From: Candidatus Woesearchaeota archaeon
Lineage (GTDB): Archaea > Nanobdellota > Nanobdellia > Woesearchaeales > DSVV01
Length of the DNA: 64,000 bases
Reading direction: 5' to 3'
NCBI GenBank assembly: GCA_016192995.1
Contig: JACPTB010000007.1
Span: 62,001-126,000 of the forward strand
The position numbers and the translations under genes were made by a program. Below are positions 37,128-45,767 of the stretch, piece after piece. The notes under the pieces are model-generated. The model saw only the letters and a list, made by a program, of their open reading frames with translations. It ran no database searches and was not told the origin of the DNA. Position 1 is the stretch's first letter. Every line of letters starts with the position of its first letter.

Positions 37128-37579
37128 GTTTTATTTTGTTTTTTAAACTCTTTTTCAAAAGGATTTACTGCACTAATCTGCGGGATTTTTTTGAAATCTT
37201 TAGTGTTTTCAGTATAAATTTGGTATATTCCATTTTCCAACATTGTTGCAACTATTAATGCATCCCAGAAATGAAGGTTGTAGTTCTCACTTAGGTCTAA
37301 TGCACTTATTATGGTCGTTTTATCATAATGTATTTTTCTAAAATGTTGTAATGAACACAAATCTTTGATAATTTCTTTAACTTCTTTGCATGAAATATGG
37401 TATTTTGAAATCATTACTTTGGAAAATTCGCCTAAACATTGAAAAGAAGTGCAGCCTTTAATATCTCTTCCTATACAATCTTCTATGATTTCTTCTGCAA
37501 TTTTACCTTTATACTCTTCAGATCTATTATAAGCATAGATTAGAATATTGGAATCAAGTAGGAAAAATTCTTCGGTCAT
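37124..37579 (-). CDS. vapC: PIN-domain toxin (VapC-like)
   Basis: This 151-residue PIN nuclease has acidic residues in FLLDSNILIYAY (Asp in the first strand), a middle Glu (QCLGEFSKV) and NLHFWDALIVATMLE (the DA motif of the second acidic pair). The ATG at 37579 overlaps the end of the antitoxin gene by 26 bases. VapC toxins cleave RNA and are held inactive by the VapB partner. The gene lies inside the split liv operon. Confidence 0.85.
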   Translation of the reverse strand: MTEEFFLLDSNILIYAYNRSEEYKGKIAEEIIEDCIGRDIKGCTSFQCLGEFSKVMISKYHISCKEVKEIIKDLCSLQHFRKIHYDKTTIISALDLSENYNLHFWDALIVATMLENGIYQIYTENTKDFKKIPQISAVNPFEKEFKKQNKT

Positions 37580-37811
37580 AAATTTCATCTCTTGATCCAT
37601 ATGGTTTTCCTATGCCTAACTTAAATCCTTTTCTCATTCTTGCGAGCATTCTTTCTGCAATTTCTTTTTGTTCTTTTTCTTCCTGCCATTTAGTCATAGC
37701 TTCAGCTATTGCTTTGCCTAAAATACCTTTTCCCTTGCCGTATTCTTTTTCAACGGTTTTTCTAAATCCTGCTTCTATTTCATCAGGAATATTTATGGTC
37801 ATTGTTCCCAT
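37554..37811 (-). CDS. vapB: Antitoxin, VapB-like
   Basis: This 85-residue protein starts with a beta strand (MTINIPDEIEAGFRK) followed by helices (GKGILGKAIAEAMTKWQEEKE), typical of RHH antitoxins that bind DNA and neutralise a PIN toxin through their C-terminal half. The start is preceded by AT-rich DNA with overlapping TATA-like stretches (about 37812-37845). Gene order antitoxin-toxin with overlap is standard. Confidence 0.75.
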   Translation of the reverse strand: MGTMTINIPDEIEAGFRKTVEKEYGKGKGILGKAIAEAMTKWQEEKEQKEIAERMLARMRKGFKLGIGKPYGSRDEIYDRRIFPT

Positions 37812-37919
37812 ATATACATTTACATTATATATCTATTTAAATGTTTTGTTTTTATAAATTAGTTACTGCATAGTGTTAAAAATGATACATTTTATAAGCA
37901 GAAGGTTTTTCCCGGTTAA

Positions 37920-38324
37920 ATGCCAATAATTGATCTTAATGATTATGAGTACCTTGATCCTGATAGGGATTTAGAAGCTTCTTTAATTGAAATAAAATTA
38001 AACGCTTTAGTCCAAGAAATACCAGATTGGACTAAAAAAGAGTTATACCCTTGTTTTTATCAAGCTTACAGTCTTCTTGTAAATGCTTTTGCAGGAGGGA
38101 ATACTAGACAAAAAGTGCAATATTATACTCAAACTGAACAAGCAGATCAATTCAATAAACTTGCTTTAATAACGTTTAATGTATTAATTTTATATGCAGG
38201 TTGCTTAGGTAATTTAATAAGAACAGCAAATAAAAATGAACTATTGCCAGAGATTCTTGCCGTTGGTAAAAAGGTGTTTTCTTATTCTGAGGGTAATAGC
38301 TCTGGTGAACAATATAGGCAGTGA
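37920..38324 (+). CDS. Hypothetical protein, 134 residues
   Basis: I do not recognise this protein. It is soluble and largely helical, with an acidic N-terminal part and a helix-rich middle (YPCFYQAYSLLVNAFAG, FNKLALITFNVLILYAGCLGNLIRTAN). It lies between the toxin-antitoxin pair and livF, 10 bases before another small gene in the same direction, and the two probably form one unit. Confidence 0.6.
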   Translation: MPIIDLNDYEYLDPDRDLEASLIEIKLNALVQEIPDWTKKELYPCFYQAYSLLVNAFAGGNTRQKVQYYTQTEQADQFNKLALITFNVLILYAGCLGNLIRTANKNELLPEILAVGKKVFSYSEGNSSGEQYRQ

Positions 38325-38334
38325 TGGGGTTTAT

Positions 38335-38538
38335 ATGAAACAAACATTAGAACAATTCCTTGCATCTGAACATGCAGAAGAGAAAGCGCGAGAAGTATTA
38401 AGGAAATTTTTTGAAGGATTAGATATTAATTCATTACTTCATGATTCGAAGACATTAATTATGTTTTGGCAATTACATCAATTCATGCAGCGTGGTTATG
38501 AATTACCATCTGCACCAAAATTATTAAAAGGTACGTAA
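38335..38538 (+). CDS. Hypothetical protein, 67 residues, stop codon supplied by mobile element
   Basis: This is a short helical protein rich in Glu/Lys/Leu. The ATG at 38335 is 10 bases after the previous stop. The final codons (GGT ACG TAA) lie in the end of the mobile element at 38531. Without the insertion the frame would read AAA GGA TAA, so only one residue was added. No family recognised. Confidence 0.6.
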   Translation: MKQTLEQFLASEHAEEKAREVLRKFFEGLDINSLLHDSKTLIMFWQLHQFMQRGYELPSAPKLLKGT

Positions 38539-38684
38539 TAAGTCTTCTATAGTTTTAGCGCCGGTTCAGCTTGAGCGTATCACATTGATTGGATTTTTCT
38601 CTCTGGAACCTCGAAAAATCCCCACACTGAAATTAAGAAGAGCTTCACAAAAGCAGGCGCTAAAACCCCAGACTTATTACGTAC
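38531..38684 (+). mobile_element. Palindromic MITE-like element, GTACGTA-end type
   Basis: This is a 154-bp copy with intact ends, the GGTTTTAGCGCC stem, a core hairpin with loop change (GGAACCTC), and a target duplication ATTAAAAG / ATTAAATG (7 of 8). It forms the boundary between the unknown gene and livF. Confidence 0.92.
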
Positions 38685-38727
38685 ATTAAATGGATAATTT
38701 TATATTCTTAGTCATAATTATTCTATC

Positions 38728-39432
38728 ATGCTTCAACTACACAATCTTCATGCTGGTTATGGCGAATTGCAGGTTTTGAAAGGGATTAATCTTCATGTTC
38801 ATCCTGGAGAAATCGTTGCTTTAATCGGACCGAATGGCGCTGGGAAAAGCACTATTATTAATGCTATTTTTAATCTTGCAGAAGTCACTCATGGCAGTAT
38901 ATTTTTCCGCAACAAGGAAATTACTCATCTTGCAACTCATGAACTTGTTACTTTAGGCATTATTTATGTTAACCAAGGAAAAACAGTTTTCGGCAACTTA
39001 ACTGTTTATGAAAATCTTATCATTGGAGTGCCAGAACAGGAACAAGACAACATTACTAAAAATCTGGCTAGAGTTTATGAAAAATTCCCTTTTTTGCAAC
39101 ATCAATCTCATCAATTAGCCTATGAGTTAAGTGGCGGACAACGACAGCAACTAGCTTTGGGAAGAGCTCTTATGCAGAATCCTTCTTTATTATTAATTGA
39201 TGAACCTTCATTAGGATTAAGCCCTCTCCTCCAGAAAGAATTGTTTAAAACTATTGCAGGGTTTAAAAAAATGGGGATTTCTGCATTATTAGTTGAACAA
39301 AATGCTAAAAAAGCAATTGAAATTGCTGATAAGACCTATTTGCTTGAAGACGGACAGATTGTTTTGGAAGGTAGGAAAGAAATATTATCTCATCAAAAAA
39401 TTAAAGAAGTTTATTTAGGCGGGAGATATTAA
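38728..39432 (+). CDS. livF: ABC transporter ATPase, LivF type
   Basis: This 234-residue ABC ATPase has Walker A GPNGAGKST, signature LSGGQRQQLALGRAL, Walker B LLLIDEPSLGLSP and the LivF-typical VNQGKTVFGNLTVYENL. It is the second ATPase of the Liv importer. A TATA-like TTTTATATTCTT near 38698 is followed about 28 bases on by the ATG, so it probably has its own promoter now that it is separated from livHMG. The 3' end overlaps the convergent peptidase gene by 18 bases. Confidence 0.93.
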   Translation: MLQLHNLHAGYGELQVLKGINLHVHPGEIVALIGPNGAGKSTIINAIFNLAEVTHGSIFFRNKEITHLATHELVTLGIIYVNQGKTVFGNLTVYENLIIGVPEQEQDNITKNLARVYEKFPFLQHQSHQLAYELSGGQRQQLALGRALMQNPSLLLIDEPSLGLSPLLQKELFKTIAGFKKMGISALLVEQNAKKAIEIADKTYLLEDGQIVLEGRKEILSHQKIKEVYLGGRY

Positions 39433-40341
39433 ATCAACAAATCCTTTAATCCACATCAGATTTATTCCATAACATTTTCTTAAATCAATATTTGTTGTTG
39501 TTTCAAGGGCAGCAGCATAAGGGACTCCCAACCGATGTGCAGCATCAGTTACTGAACCATCATATCTTGTAACAATTCCATAGTCATCAGTCACTGGAAT
39601 GTTTCCGTCCGTATCTCTTTCATGGCTTTCATCAATAGTTCTATTTCTCAAAATAGGAATATCTGGCGGTAATTTCTTCATAATATCATGATATGGGTTT
39701 AGGGGAGGAAAACAATATGCATATGTACAGCTTGTTCCATAGACTGCAGAAAATTTATCTTGATGAATATCGAGGAAGCCTTTTACTCTTGACCACGGCA
39801 GTTTTTTTAGTTTTGCTAGAAGAGCAACTGTTTCTTCTGGCAGAACAATGCCATGTTCTTCAGTATATTCATCACTCCATACCCATCGCTTAAAGACATT
39901 ACTTCTCTTTAAATCATCTTTCCACGTACCATCTTCTAATTGATATCTTATTGCGTCGTTGTTTGCTCCTTGGTTTAGGTGATTGTAGCGTGTTCTCCTG
40001 TCAAAACCACTAGGGTTTATGCAAGGGAAAAGCATGATGTTAACTCCCTGCTTATGCGCATAATTGATGATGTCGTCAAGATGGTGCATCATGGTTAAAG
40101 GGCCACATGTTTCATCACCATGAAAACCAGTTGTAACTACCAGTATTGGTTGATCTGAACCATTGATTGAAGAAGAAGCTATATCTAATAGTGGAAAGCT
40201 ATTTTGTTCTGTTGCAACTATCCCATATTCAGTAACTGTAACGTCTGTTCTTGCACGTGCTATTGTTACGATATGTTCAAGAAGTTGTTTTGCTCCTATT
40301 GTTTCATCATCATTATCTGTTAGGTCGCTATCATTTGGCAT
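39415..40341 (-). CDS. M14-type zinc carboxypeptidase / AstE-like hydrolase
   Basis: This 308-residue protein has zinc ligands in GFHGDETCG (HxxE), a downstream NPSGFDRRTRYN containing the substrate Arg motif, and FLDIHQD with the third His. This matches the M14 carboxypeptidase / succinylglutamate desuccinylase superfamily. No signal peptide is visible, so it acts in the cytoplasm. Substrate unknown. Confidence 0.8.
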   Translation of the reverse strand: MPNDSDLTDNDDETIGAKQLLEHIVTIARARTDVTVTEYGIVATEQNSFPLLDIASSSINGSDQPILVVTTGFHGDETCGPLTMMHHLDDIINYAHKQGVNIMLFPCINPSGFDRRTRYNHLNQGANNDAIRYQLEDGTWKDDLKRSNVFKRWVWSDEYTEEHGIVLPEETVALLAKLKKLPWSRVKGFLDIHQDKFSAVYGTSCTYAYCFPPLNPYHDIMKKLPPDIPILRNRTIDESHERDTDGNIPVTDDYGIVTRYDGSVTDAAHRLGVPYAAALETTTNIDLRKCYGINLMWIKGFVDLISPA

Positions 40342-40499
40342 ACTTATGAATAGGACAATCTAACTTCTTTTAAATTTAATCCTTATTTGTGGCTATTAAA
40401 TAACTTTACTATTCTTTTTATTATCGTCGGAAATCTTTCGGGTTTGTTGAAAATAATAGTGTTTTTTCGTCGATAGGTTTATTAAGGAGTTAATACACT

Positions 40500-40844
40500 A
40501 TGAGTGCTATGAAGAAATTTAAGTTGACACTCCAACAAAAAATATTGCTAGCGGACATTGGATTTTGGTTTTTTATGAGTATTTTCTTTCTATGGATTAT
40601 TTTGAAATTCGCTGGTGTTATTAAAACTCCTCTCTGGCTTCAACTTTTACCTCAAATAAGTATTGCTGCCTCTATTGTTCTTTTTGCATTCAAAGTAGGA
40701 AGTTTTGTTGGTGGCTTGAACCATGATCTTAAATACATTAAGAAAACATTGCATACTCATACCCAGAAATTAGATAATTTACATTATGACTTTCATAAAC
40801 ATCTAACTGATTATAATTATCATATAAATAAATATCATCACTAA
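40500..40844 (+). CDS. Two-helix membrane protein with His-rich tail
   Basis: This is a 114-residue protein with two membrane segments (about residues 17-37 and 48-66). The tail is rich in His (HTHTQKLDNLHYDFHKHL...HINKYHH). AAGGAG (40483-40488) supports the start. The His-rich tail could bind metal (inference). Unknown family. Confidence 0.6.
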   Translation: MSAMKKFKLTLQQKILLADIGFWFFMSIFFLWIILKFAGVIKTPLWLQLLPQISIAASIVLFAFKVGSFVGGLNHDLKYIKKTLHTHTQKLDNLHYDFHKHLTDYNYHINKYHH

Positions 40845-40872
40845 TATAAATCCAATTATTTCTCTTAGCTGA

Positions 40873-41322
40873 ATGATTAAGGCTATAATCTTTGATTGGG
40901 GAAGAACGTTATATGATAATGATAATAATTGTTTATTTAATGAGGCTAAACCTGTTCTAGATTATTTATTCAAAAAATATATTCTTTGCATTGTTTCACT
41001 AGGAAAAAACGGTCATGATATTCAACAGAGACAAGATATTATTGATCACGAAAATTTACGTAATCATTTTGTTTTTATAATGTTCGATCATGTTGGTAAA
41101 GATCATTTGTATGAAGCTACTTTGAGAAAATTAAAGCTTAAGCCAGAAGAGATGGTTATTGTAGATGATAGAACTGTTCGGGGAATTGCTTGGGGAAATA
41201 AACATCAGTGTAAAACAGTATGGTTAAAAAAAGGCAAATTTAGTCATGAAGAACCAAATGAGGAAACTGGAAAGCCAGGTTATATTATTCACTCTTTATC
41301 TCAATTGCTGGAAATATTATGA
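40873..41322 (+). CDS. HAD-superfamily hydrolase
   Basis: This 149-residue HAD protein has motif I FDWGRTLYD, with the nucleophile Asp but Gly-Arg instead of the usual second Asp. Motif II is around IVSLGKNG, and IVDDRTVRGIAWG is motif IV with its Asp pair. Loss of the second Asp of motif I suggests altered or non-phosphatase chemistry, as in haloacid dehalogenases or phosphonatases. It has no cap domain of any size. Followed by two mobile elements. Confidence 0.75.
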   Translation: MIKAIIFDWGRTLYDNDNNCLFNEAKPVLDYLFKKYILCIVSLGKNGHDIQQRQDIIDHENLRNHFVFIMFDHVGKDHLYEATLRKLKLKPEEMVIVDDRTVRGIAWGNKHQCKTVWLKKGKFSHEEPNEETGKPGYIIHSLSQLLEIL

Positions 41323-41347
41323 TTTACTTTCACCGAAGCAACGGGTT

Positions 41348-41546
41348 GTACGTAATAAGTCTTCCTTTGGTTTTATTAAAAATTACTATTTTTAATCCCT
41401 GAGATCCTTCGGATTCAGGTAGCGCCGGTTCAGCTTTTCAAGTTAGTTCAATTGGATTTTTCTCTCTGGCACTCCGAAAAATCCTCACTAACAACACTGA
41501 AGAGCTTCACAAAAGCAGGCGCTAAAACCTCTGACTTATTACGTAC
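41348..41546 (+). mobile_element. Palindromic MITE-like element, GTACGTA-end type with extra hairpin module
   Basis: This 199-bp copy has the same 46-base two-hairpin module (with TTCG tetraloop) as the copy at 21678. Flanks are AACGGGTT (41340-41347) and AATGGGTA (41547-41554), 6 of 8 matching. The right flank is shared with the next element. Confidence 0.9.
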
Positions 41547-41554
41547 AATGGGTA

Positions 41555-41738
41555 GGCACAATCCAAAAAATGAGTGATATTGCGAAAATGCCTTCGGCAG
41601 CCACGGAAAATCACTATTTTCCTAGTTGCGTTCGTTTCACTCAGCAACCACCATCGGCTCGGCTGTAGATGTTTGTTATGGAAGATGCTATCCTATGGTG
41701 GCACTTTTCGCAATATCACTTACAAATTGGATTGTGCC
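41555..41738 (+). mobile_element. Palindromic MITE-like element, GGCACAATCCAA-end type
   Basis: This is a 184-bp element with ends GGCACAATCCAA / TTGGATTGTGCC and inner arms GTGATATTGCGAAAA / TTTTCGCAATATCAC. A central hairpin is GGAAAA-TCACTA-TTTTCC. The 8-bp flanks are AATGGGTA and AACGGGTA (7 of 8). It is directly adjacent to the element at 41348, with one shared duplicated octamer in between. No ORF inside. Confidence 0.85.
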
Positions 41739-41782
41739 AACGGGTAGTAATCTTTATAAATAGGTAGTTTGTTCTTAAGTAT

Positions 41783-42043
41783 ATGTCTGGCGTTATTATA
41801 GATAAATCTCAGTATACTAAATATGAGAAAACACGAGTTATAGGCGCACGCGCTTTACAGCTTTCTATGGGAGCACCTTTAGTATTGACATTAACTGAAG
41901 AGGAACTAGAGTCTTTAGGGTATGATGTTCTTAAAATTGCAGAAAAAGAGTTTGAAGCTGGTGTGATACCATTTGCTGTTGAGCGTATTATGCCTAAAAA
42001 ACAAGAAGTCGTTTCTCAAGAAAAAGCTGCAAATCCAGCTTAA
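41783..42043 (+). CDS. rpoK: DNA-directed RNA polymerase subunit K
   Basis: This 86-residue homologue of eukaryotic Rpb6 and bacterial omega stabilises RNA polymerase. It contains YTKYEKTRVIGARALQLSMG and AEKEFEAGVIPFAVER, the family signature. A TATA-like CTTTATAAATAGG is about 28 bases before the ATG. It overlaps the convergent PfkB-type gene by 4 bases at its 3' end. Confidence 0.93.
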   Translation: MSGVIIDKSQYTKYEKTRVIGARALQLSMGAPLVLTLTEEELESLGYDVLKIAEKEFEAGVIPFAVERIMPKKQEVVSQEKAANPA

Positions 42044-42939
42044 AAACTTCGTAATTGTTCAAATTCTTTATATCGTTGTTCAATGTCATATTTTGTAATT
42101 GCTTTTACTGTTTCAACAGAGAAATCTTCAGCGGTAAATGAAGCTACTACTGATCCATAGATTACTGCTTTTCTCATAGTTTCTTCATTAACATTTTCAT
42201 TTTTTGCAAGATAGCCGATTAATGCTCCTGCAAATGAATCACCACAACCAGTAGGGTCCTTAATTACTTCCAAGGGATAACTTGGCGCATTGAAAATGCT
42301 TTTTCTTGTAAACAGCAAAGCACCATGTTCACCTTTCTTGATAATAACATAGTCAGGACCAAGCTCTAATGCTTTTTTTCCTGCTGCAATAAGATTAACT
42401 GTTTCAAATAATTGCCGAGCTTCACCTTCATTTAACAAGACTGCATCCACTTTTTTCATAACTTGTTTAACCTGCTCTTTCTTGCTTGTAATCCAAAAAT
42501 TCATCGTATCCATCATGGTAAAAACCGGGTTTTTACTTTGATCTAGGACTTTTAGTTGCAATTCTGGATCGATGTTTGCGAGAAATAGATATTTTTCTTT
42601 CTTGTAACTTTCTGGAAGATCAGCTTTGAACTCAAGCAAGGCATTAAGATCTGTTTTCAAGGTTTTTGCTTCATTCATGTCAAAGGTGTATTCTCCACTC
42701 CATCTAAAATTCTTTTCAGCATAGCTTACCCCTTCAGTGTTAATATTCTTATTTTTGAGTAGCATTAGATACTGCTCTGGCAGGTCTTTTCCTGCGATGC
42801 TAACAATCCCTGTTTCAACAAATAGCGATGCTGCTAGACAAGCGTAGGTGGCTGATCCGCCAATGGCATCTTTAACTTCGCCAAACGGAGTCTTAATAGT
42901 GTCTAAGCCAATAGTTCCACAAATAATTACCTTTACCAT
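42040..42939 (-). CDS. PfkB-family carbohydrate/nucleoside kinase
   Basis: This 299-residue ribokinase-like kinase has an N-terminal GG motif in DAIGGSATYACLAA and the C-terminal signature DPTGCGDSFAGALIG with catalytic Asp. YVIIKKGEHGALLF precedes it. It phosphorylates a sugar or nucleoside. Archaeal members of this type often act on inosine/guanosine/cytidine or adenosine, but the substrate is not fixed here. Confidence 0.85.
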   Translation of the reverse strand: MVKVIICGTIGLDTIKTPFGEVKDAIGGSATYACLAASLFVETGIVSIAGKDLPEQYLMLLKNKNINTEGVSYAEKNFRWSGEYTFDMNEAKTLKTDLNALLEFKADLPESYKKEKYLFLANIDPELQLKVLDQSKNPVFTMMDTMNFWITSKKEQVKQVMKKVDAVLLNEGEARQLFETVNLIAAGKKALELGPDYVIIKKGEHGALLFTRKSIFNAPSYPLEVIKDPTGCGDSFAGALIGYLAKNENVNEETMRKAVIYGSVVASFTAEDFSVETVKAITKYDIEQRYKEFEQLRSF

Positions 42940-42997
42940 ATATCTTTTACCCTATTTGTATGGGGTAAAGGTATTATTTAAAAAAGTATTTATAGTA

Positions 42998-43594
42998 TCA
43001 ATATTTTAGAGTTAAGCTCACATCACTTGTTACATAAATATCTATAACTCTGCCAGGGCTATTGCCAGGGTTATTTCTAGAAATATGGCGTCTAGTATCA
43101 GTTGCTGAATCAATTATTTTTATTCTATCATCACTAACTCTTGCGTTTACAGCGTTACAAAGACGAGTCATCTCCTGATGAACAGCATCCCCATATTTCT
43201 TTTGTTTTAATGTCAGGAGTTTGGTATAGACATTTTTGAAATCACAATCTTTGTAATATACAATACCTAATTCAGTTCCATTTTTAAAGAATTTTAAGCC
43301 GTTACTATCATCAGTTAATCTTATTACATATTCACCACTTAATCCATGATTCTCTTTTAAATCGAATGCATCTCCAAGTTGAAGATCCTGTGGAATAATC
43401 CCTTTTTGCTGGGCTGTTTGCACAGCGACATGTTGTTTTTGATAGGTCAATTGATAGCCTTCATCATCAGGATAACCATCCATCTCACCAGTGCCCCTTA
43501 AATCAATTGTTTTATACTCTATTCCTGTTGGTGTTCTAAATTCTTCTTCACCAATACTTATTGTATCTTTTGTAACTATGATCTCTAATGGCAT
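42998..43594 (-). CDS. Hypothetical protein, 198 residues
   Basis: I do not recognise this soluble alpha/beta protein. The first half is beta-rich (IIVTKDTISIGEEEF, YKTIDLRG, YQLTYQKQHVAVQTA, GEYVIRLTDD). The second half is helical (FKNVYTKLLTLKQKKYGDAVHQEM) with a beta ending. No catalytic motif or membrane segment is visible. It is upstream of the PfkB-type gene in the same direction. Confidence 0.55.
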   Translation of the reverse strand: MPLEIIVTKDTISIGEEEFRTPTGIEYKTIDLRGTGEMDGYPDDEGYQLTYQKQHVAVQTAQQKGIIPQDLQLGDAFDLKENHGLSGEYVIRLTDDSNGLKFFKNGTELGIVYYKDCDFKNVYTKLLTLKQKKYGDAVHQEMTRLCNAVNARVSDDRIKIIDSATDTRRHISRNNPGNSPGRVIDIYVTSDVSLTLKY

Positions 43595-43686
43595 CTCTGT
43601 AGGGAATTGTTTTGAATTTAAATATTTAACTGGGATAAAAAGGCAAAAAGATTAAATATACTAGAATGTTTTTATAGCTCAAACCT

Positions 43687-44925
43687 ATGAAACTCTTTAA
43701 TCAAGTACTTAAACAATATACTTTTTCATCAGCTGAGTTAGAGAGGCTTCAATCTGTTATTAGGGAAGTTCTTACTAAACTCAGAAGCGAATTGCGAAGA
43801 AAAAACATTGATGCTGAAATCATGCTCGGCGGCAGCGCAGCAAAAGGCACTTTTATTAAAGGTGATTTTGATTGTGATATCTTTGTTCGGTTTCATTATA
43901 GTTATTTAGATCAATCAATATCTGACTTGCTGGAGAAAGCTCTTCAACCATTTAAACCAACACGTGTTCATGGGTCAAGGGATTATTTTCAATTTAGCTT
44001 TAAAAAAATACCTTTTGAAATAATTCCAGTGTTGAAAGTCTATGATCCGAAAAAAGCAATGAACGTCACTGATATGTCACCTTTGCATGTTGCTTGGGTT
44101 AAAAAACACTTGACTCCAAAACTTTGCAAAGAGATTGTTCTAGCTAAATTATTGTGTAAAGCGCAAGGTTTGTATGGTGCTGAATCATATATTAATGGGT
44201 TTTCAGGCCATGTTCTTGATATTCTTATAGTTTACTATGGTTCTTTTCTTAAGCTTTTGAAAGCAAGTAAAGGATGGAAGCCAAATCATATTATTGATGT
44301 TGAAAAACATAATACTGCATCACAATTAAATGCTTCTAAAAGAGCGCCTCTTATCATCATTGATCCTGTCCAGCCAGAGCGAAATGCAGCGGCAGCTTTG
44401 TCAGAAGAAAAATTTAATCTTTTTAAAAAAACTTCAGAGGGTTTTCTTAAGAAACCGTCTGAAGTTTTTTTTGAGAAACAACCATTTTCTTTTTCTTCAG
44501 TTAAAAAAAAAGCAAAGAAAAACCATCTGTTTATTTTTGATATTTTTGGTTTTGAAGGAAAAGAAGATGTTGTCGGAACAAAAATGTTAAAAGTGTTTGA
44601 GCATTATACTACACATCTTAATTTGTTTGGTTTTAAGATTTTTGCTCAAGGTTGGGAGTTTGATAAACATAACAAAGCACTCTTTTGGTTTATTATTAAA
44701 CGAGAAAAATTAACTTCTCTGGTCGAACATATTGGGCCTCCAGTTACTGTAAAACGCGGTTGTGATGAGTTCAGTAAAAAATATAAGAAAGTGTTTGAGA
44801 AACATAAGCGGCTCTATACAATGATTCCTCGAAAGTATCTTACTCCTCAAGCATTATTCAATGATCTTATCCAAGATAATTATACTGTTGAACGGGTTAA
44901 ACGAATTAAGCAGATTAAAACCTAA
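43687..44925 (+). CDS. cca: CCA-adding enzyme, archaeal class I
   Basis: This 412-residue tRNA nucleotidyltransferase adds CCA to tRNA 3' ends. The nucleotidyltransferase motif is GGSAAKGTFIKGDFDCDIFV (about residues 47-66) with the catalytic Asp pair. A helical neck and tail domain follow (LFIFDIFGFEGKEDVVGTKM). Length is usual for archaeal enzymes. The short intergenic stretch before the next gene contains an imperfect hairpin near 44976-45001. Confidence 0.92.
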   Translation: MKLFNQVLKQYTFSSAELERLQSVIREVLTKLRSELRRKNIDAEIMLGGSAAKGTFIKGDFDCDIFVRFHYSYLDQSISDLLEKALQPFKPTRVHGSRDYFQFSFKKIPFEIIPVLKVYDPKKAMNVTDMSPLHVAWVKKHLTPKLCKEIVLAKLLCKAQGLYGAESYINGFSGHVLDILIVYYGSFLKLLKASKGWKPNHIIDVEKHNTASQLNASKRAPLIIIDPVQPERNAAAALSEEKFNLFKKTSEGFLKKPSEVFFEKQPFSFSSVKKKAKKNHLFIFDIFGFEGKEDVVGTKMLKVFEHYTTHLNLFGFKIFAQGWEFDKHNKALFWFIIKREKLTSLVEHIGPPVTVKRGCDEFSKKYKKVFEKHKRLYTMIPRKYLTPQALFNDLIQDNYTVERVKRIKQIKT

Positions 44926-45030
44926 TGTACTTGATGAACTATGTTATTACACGAAACAAGAAAAAGGTTATTGTTGATTATTACGTAGCGCAGTAGTAAT
45001 CTATATAAAACACCGTTATTTTAGAACAGC

Positions 45031-45609
45031 ATGGTAAATGAATTTGAATTAAGAAGAAGCATCTTTCATATCTTTTACGGTATAGTCATTATTATGATTA
45101 TGTACTATGAATTACTTACTTTATTTTGGTTAACCATCATCCTGATTTTTGGGTTTATTCTTTCTGTGTTTGCTTCTCTTTATCGTATTCCTATTATTAA
45201 TTGGTTTCTTGAAAGATTTGAGCGAGAACGTGTATTACCGGGATGGGGAGCATTAACATTTCTTGCAGGAAGCATATTAAGCTTATTGCTTTTTGATAAA
45301 CAAATTGCACTTGCAGGCATTATGATTTTAACTCTTGGTGATCCTGTTTCTCATTTTGTTGGAGAAAGTTTTGGCAAAATAAAAAACCCTTTGAATGATA
45401 AGAAACTTCTCGAAGGAAGTGTTGTAGGTATTATTTTTGGTTTTTTAGGAGCAGTATTATTTGTCAAGCCTGTGGCAGCTTTTTTTGGAGCGTTTTTTGG
45501 CCTATGTTTTGAAGCATTAGAAATAAAATTCCGTCATATCATCCTTGATGACAATCTTTTGATACCTGTCGTAAGCGGGTTTGTTATTATGCTTTTCTAC
45601 ATAATTTAA
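45031..45609 (+). CDS. Polyprenol/dolichol kinase-like membrane protein
   Basis: This 192-residue protein has about six hydrophobic segments and the CTP-dependent kinase motif ILTLGDPVSHFVGESFGK...KLLEGSVVG, as in SEC59/VTE5-type dolichol and phytol kinases. It probably phosphorylates a polyprenol for lipid-linked sugar or archaeal lipid metabolism. Its stop codon TAA lies inside the target duplication of the element at 45610. Confidence 0.8.
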   Translation: MVNEFELRRSIFHIFYGIVIIMIMYYELLTLFWLTIILIFGFILSVFASLYRIPIINWFLERFERERVLPGWGALTFLAGSILSLLLFDKQIALAGIMILTLGDPVSHFVGESFGKIKNPLNDKKLLEGSVVGIIFGFLGAVLFVKPVAAFFGAFFGLCFEALEIKFRHIILDDNLLIPVVSGFVIMLFYII

Positions 45610-45763
45610 GTACGTATTAAGTCTGGGGGTTTAGCGCCTACTTTTGTGAAGCTCTTCTTAATCTTACCTTGTGGATTTTTCGGAGTTCCAGAGAGAAAAA
45701 TCCAATCAAAGCAATAAGTTTAAGCTGAACTGGCGCTAAACCCGAAGAAGACTTAATACGTAC
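45610..45763 (-). mobile_element. Palindromic MITE-like element, GTACGTA-end type
   Basis: This is a 154-bp copy in reverse orientation. The perfect 8-bp target duplication TAATTTAA lies at 45602-45609 and 45764-45771. It overlaps the stop codons of both convergent neighbours: TAA of the kinase-like gene, and TTA (read as TAA) of the HIT gene. The duplication preserved both. Confidence 0.93.
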
Positions 45764-45767
45764 TAAT

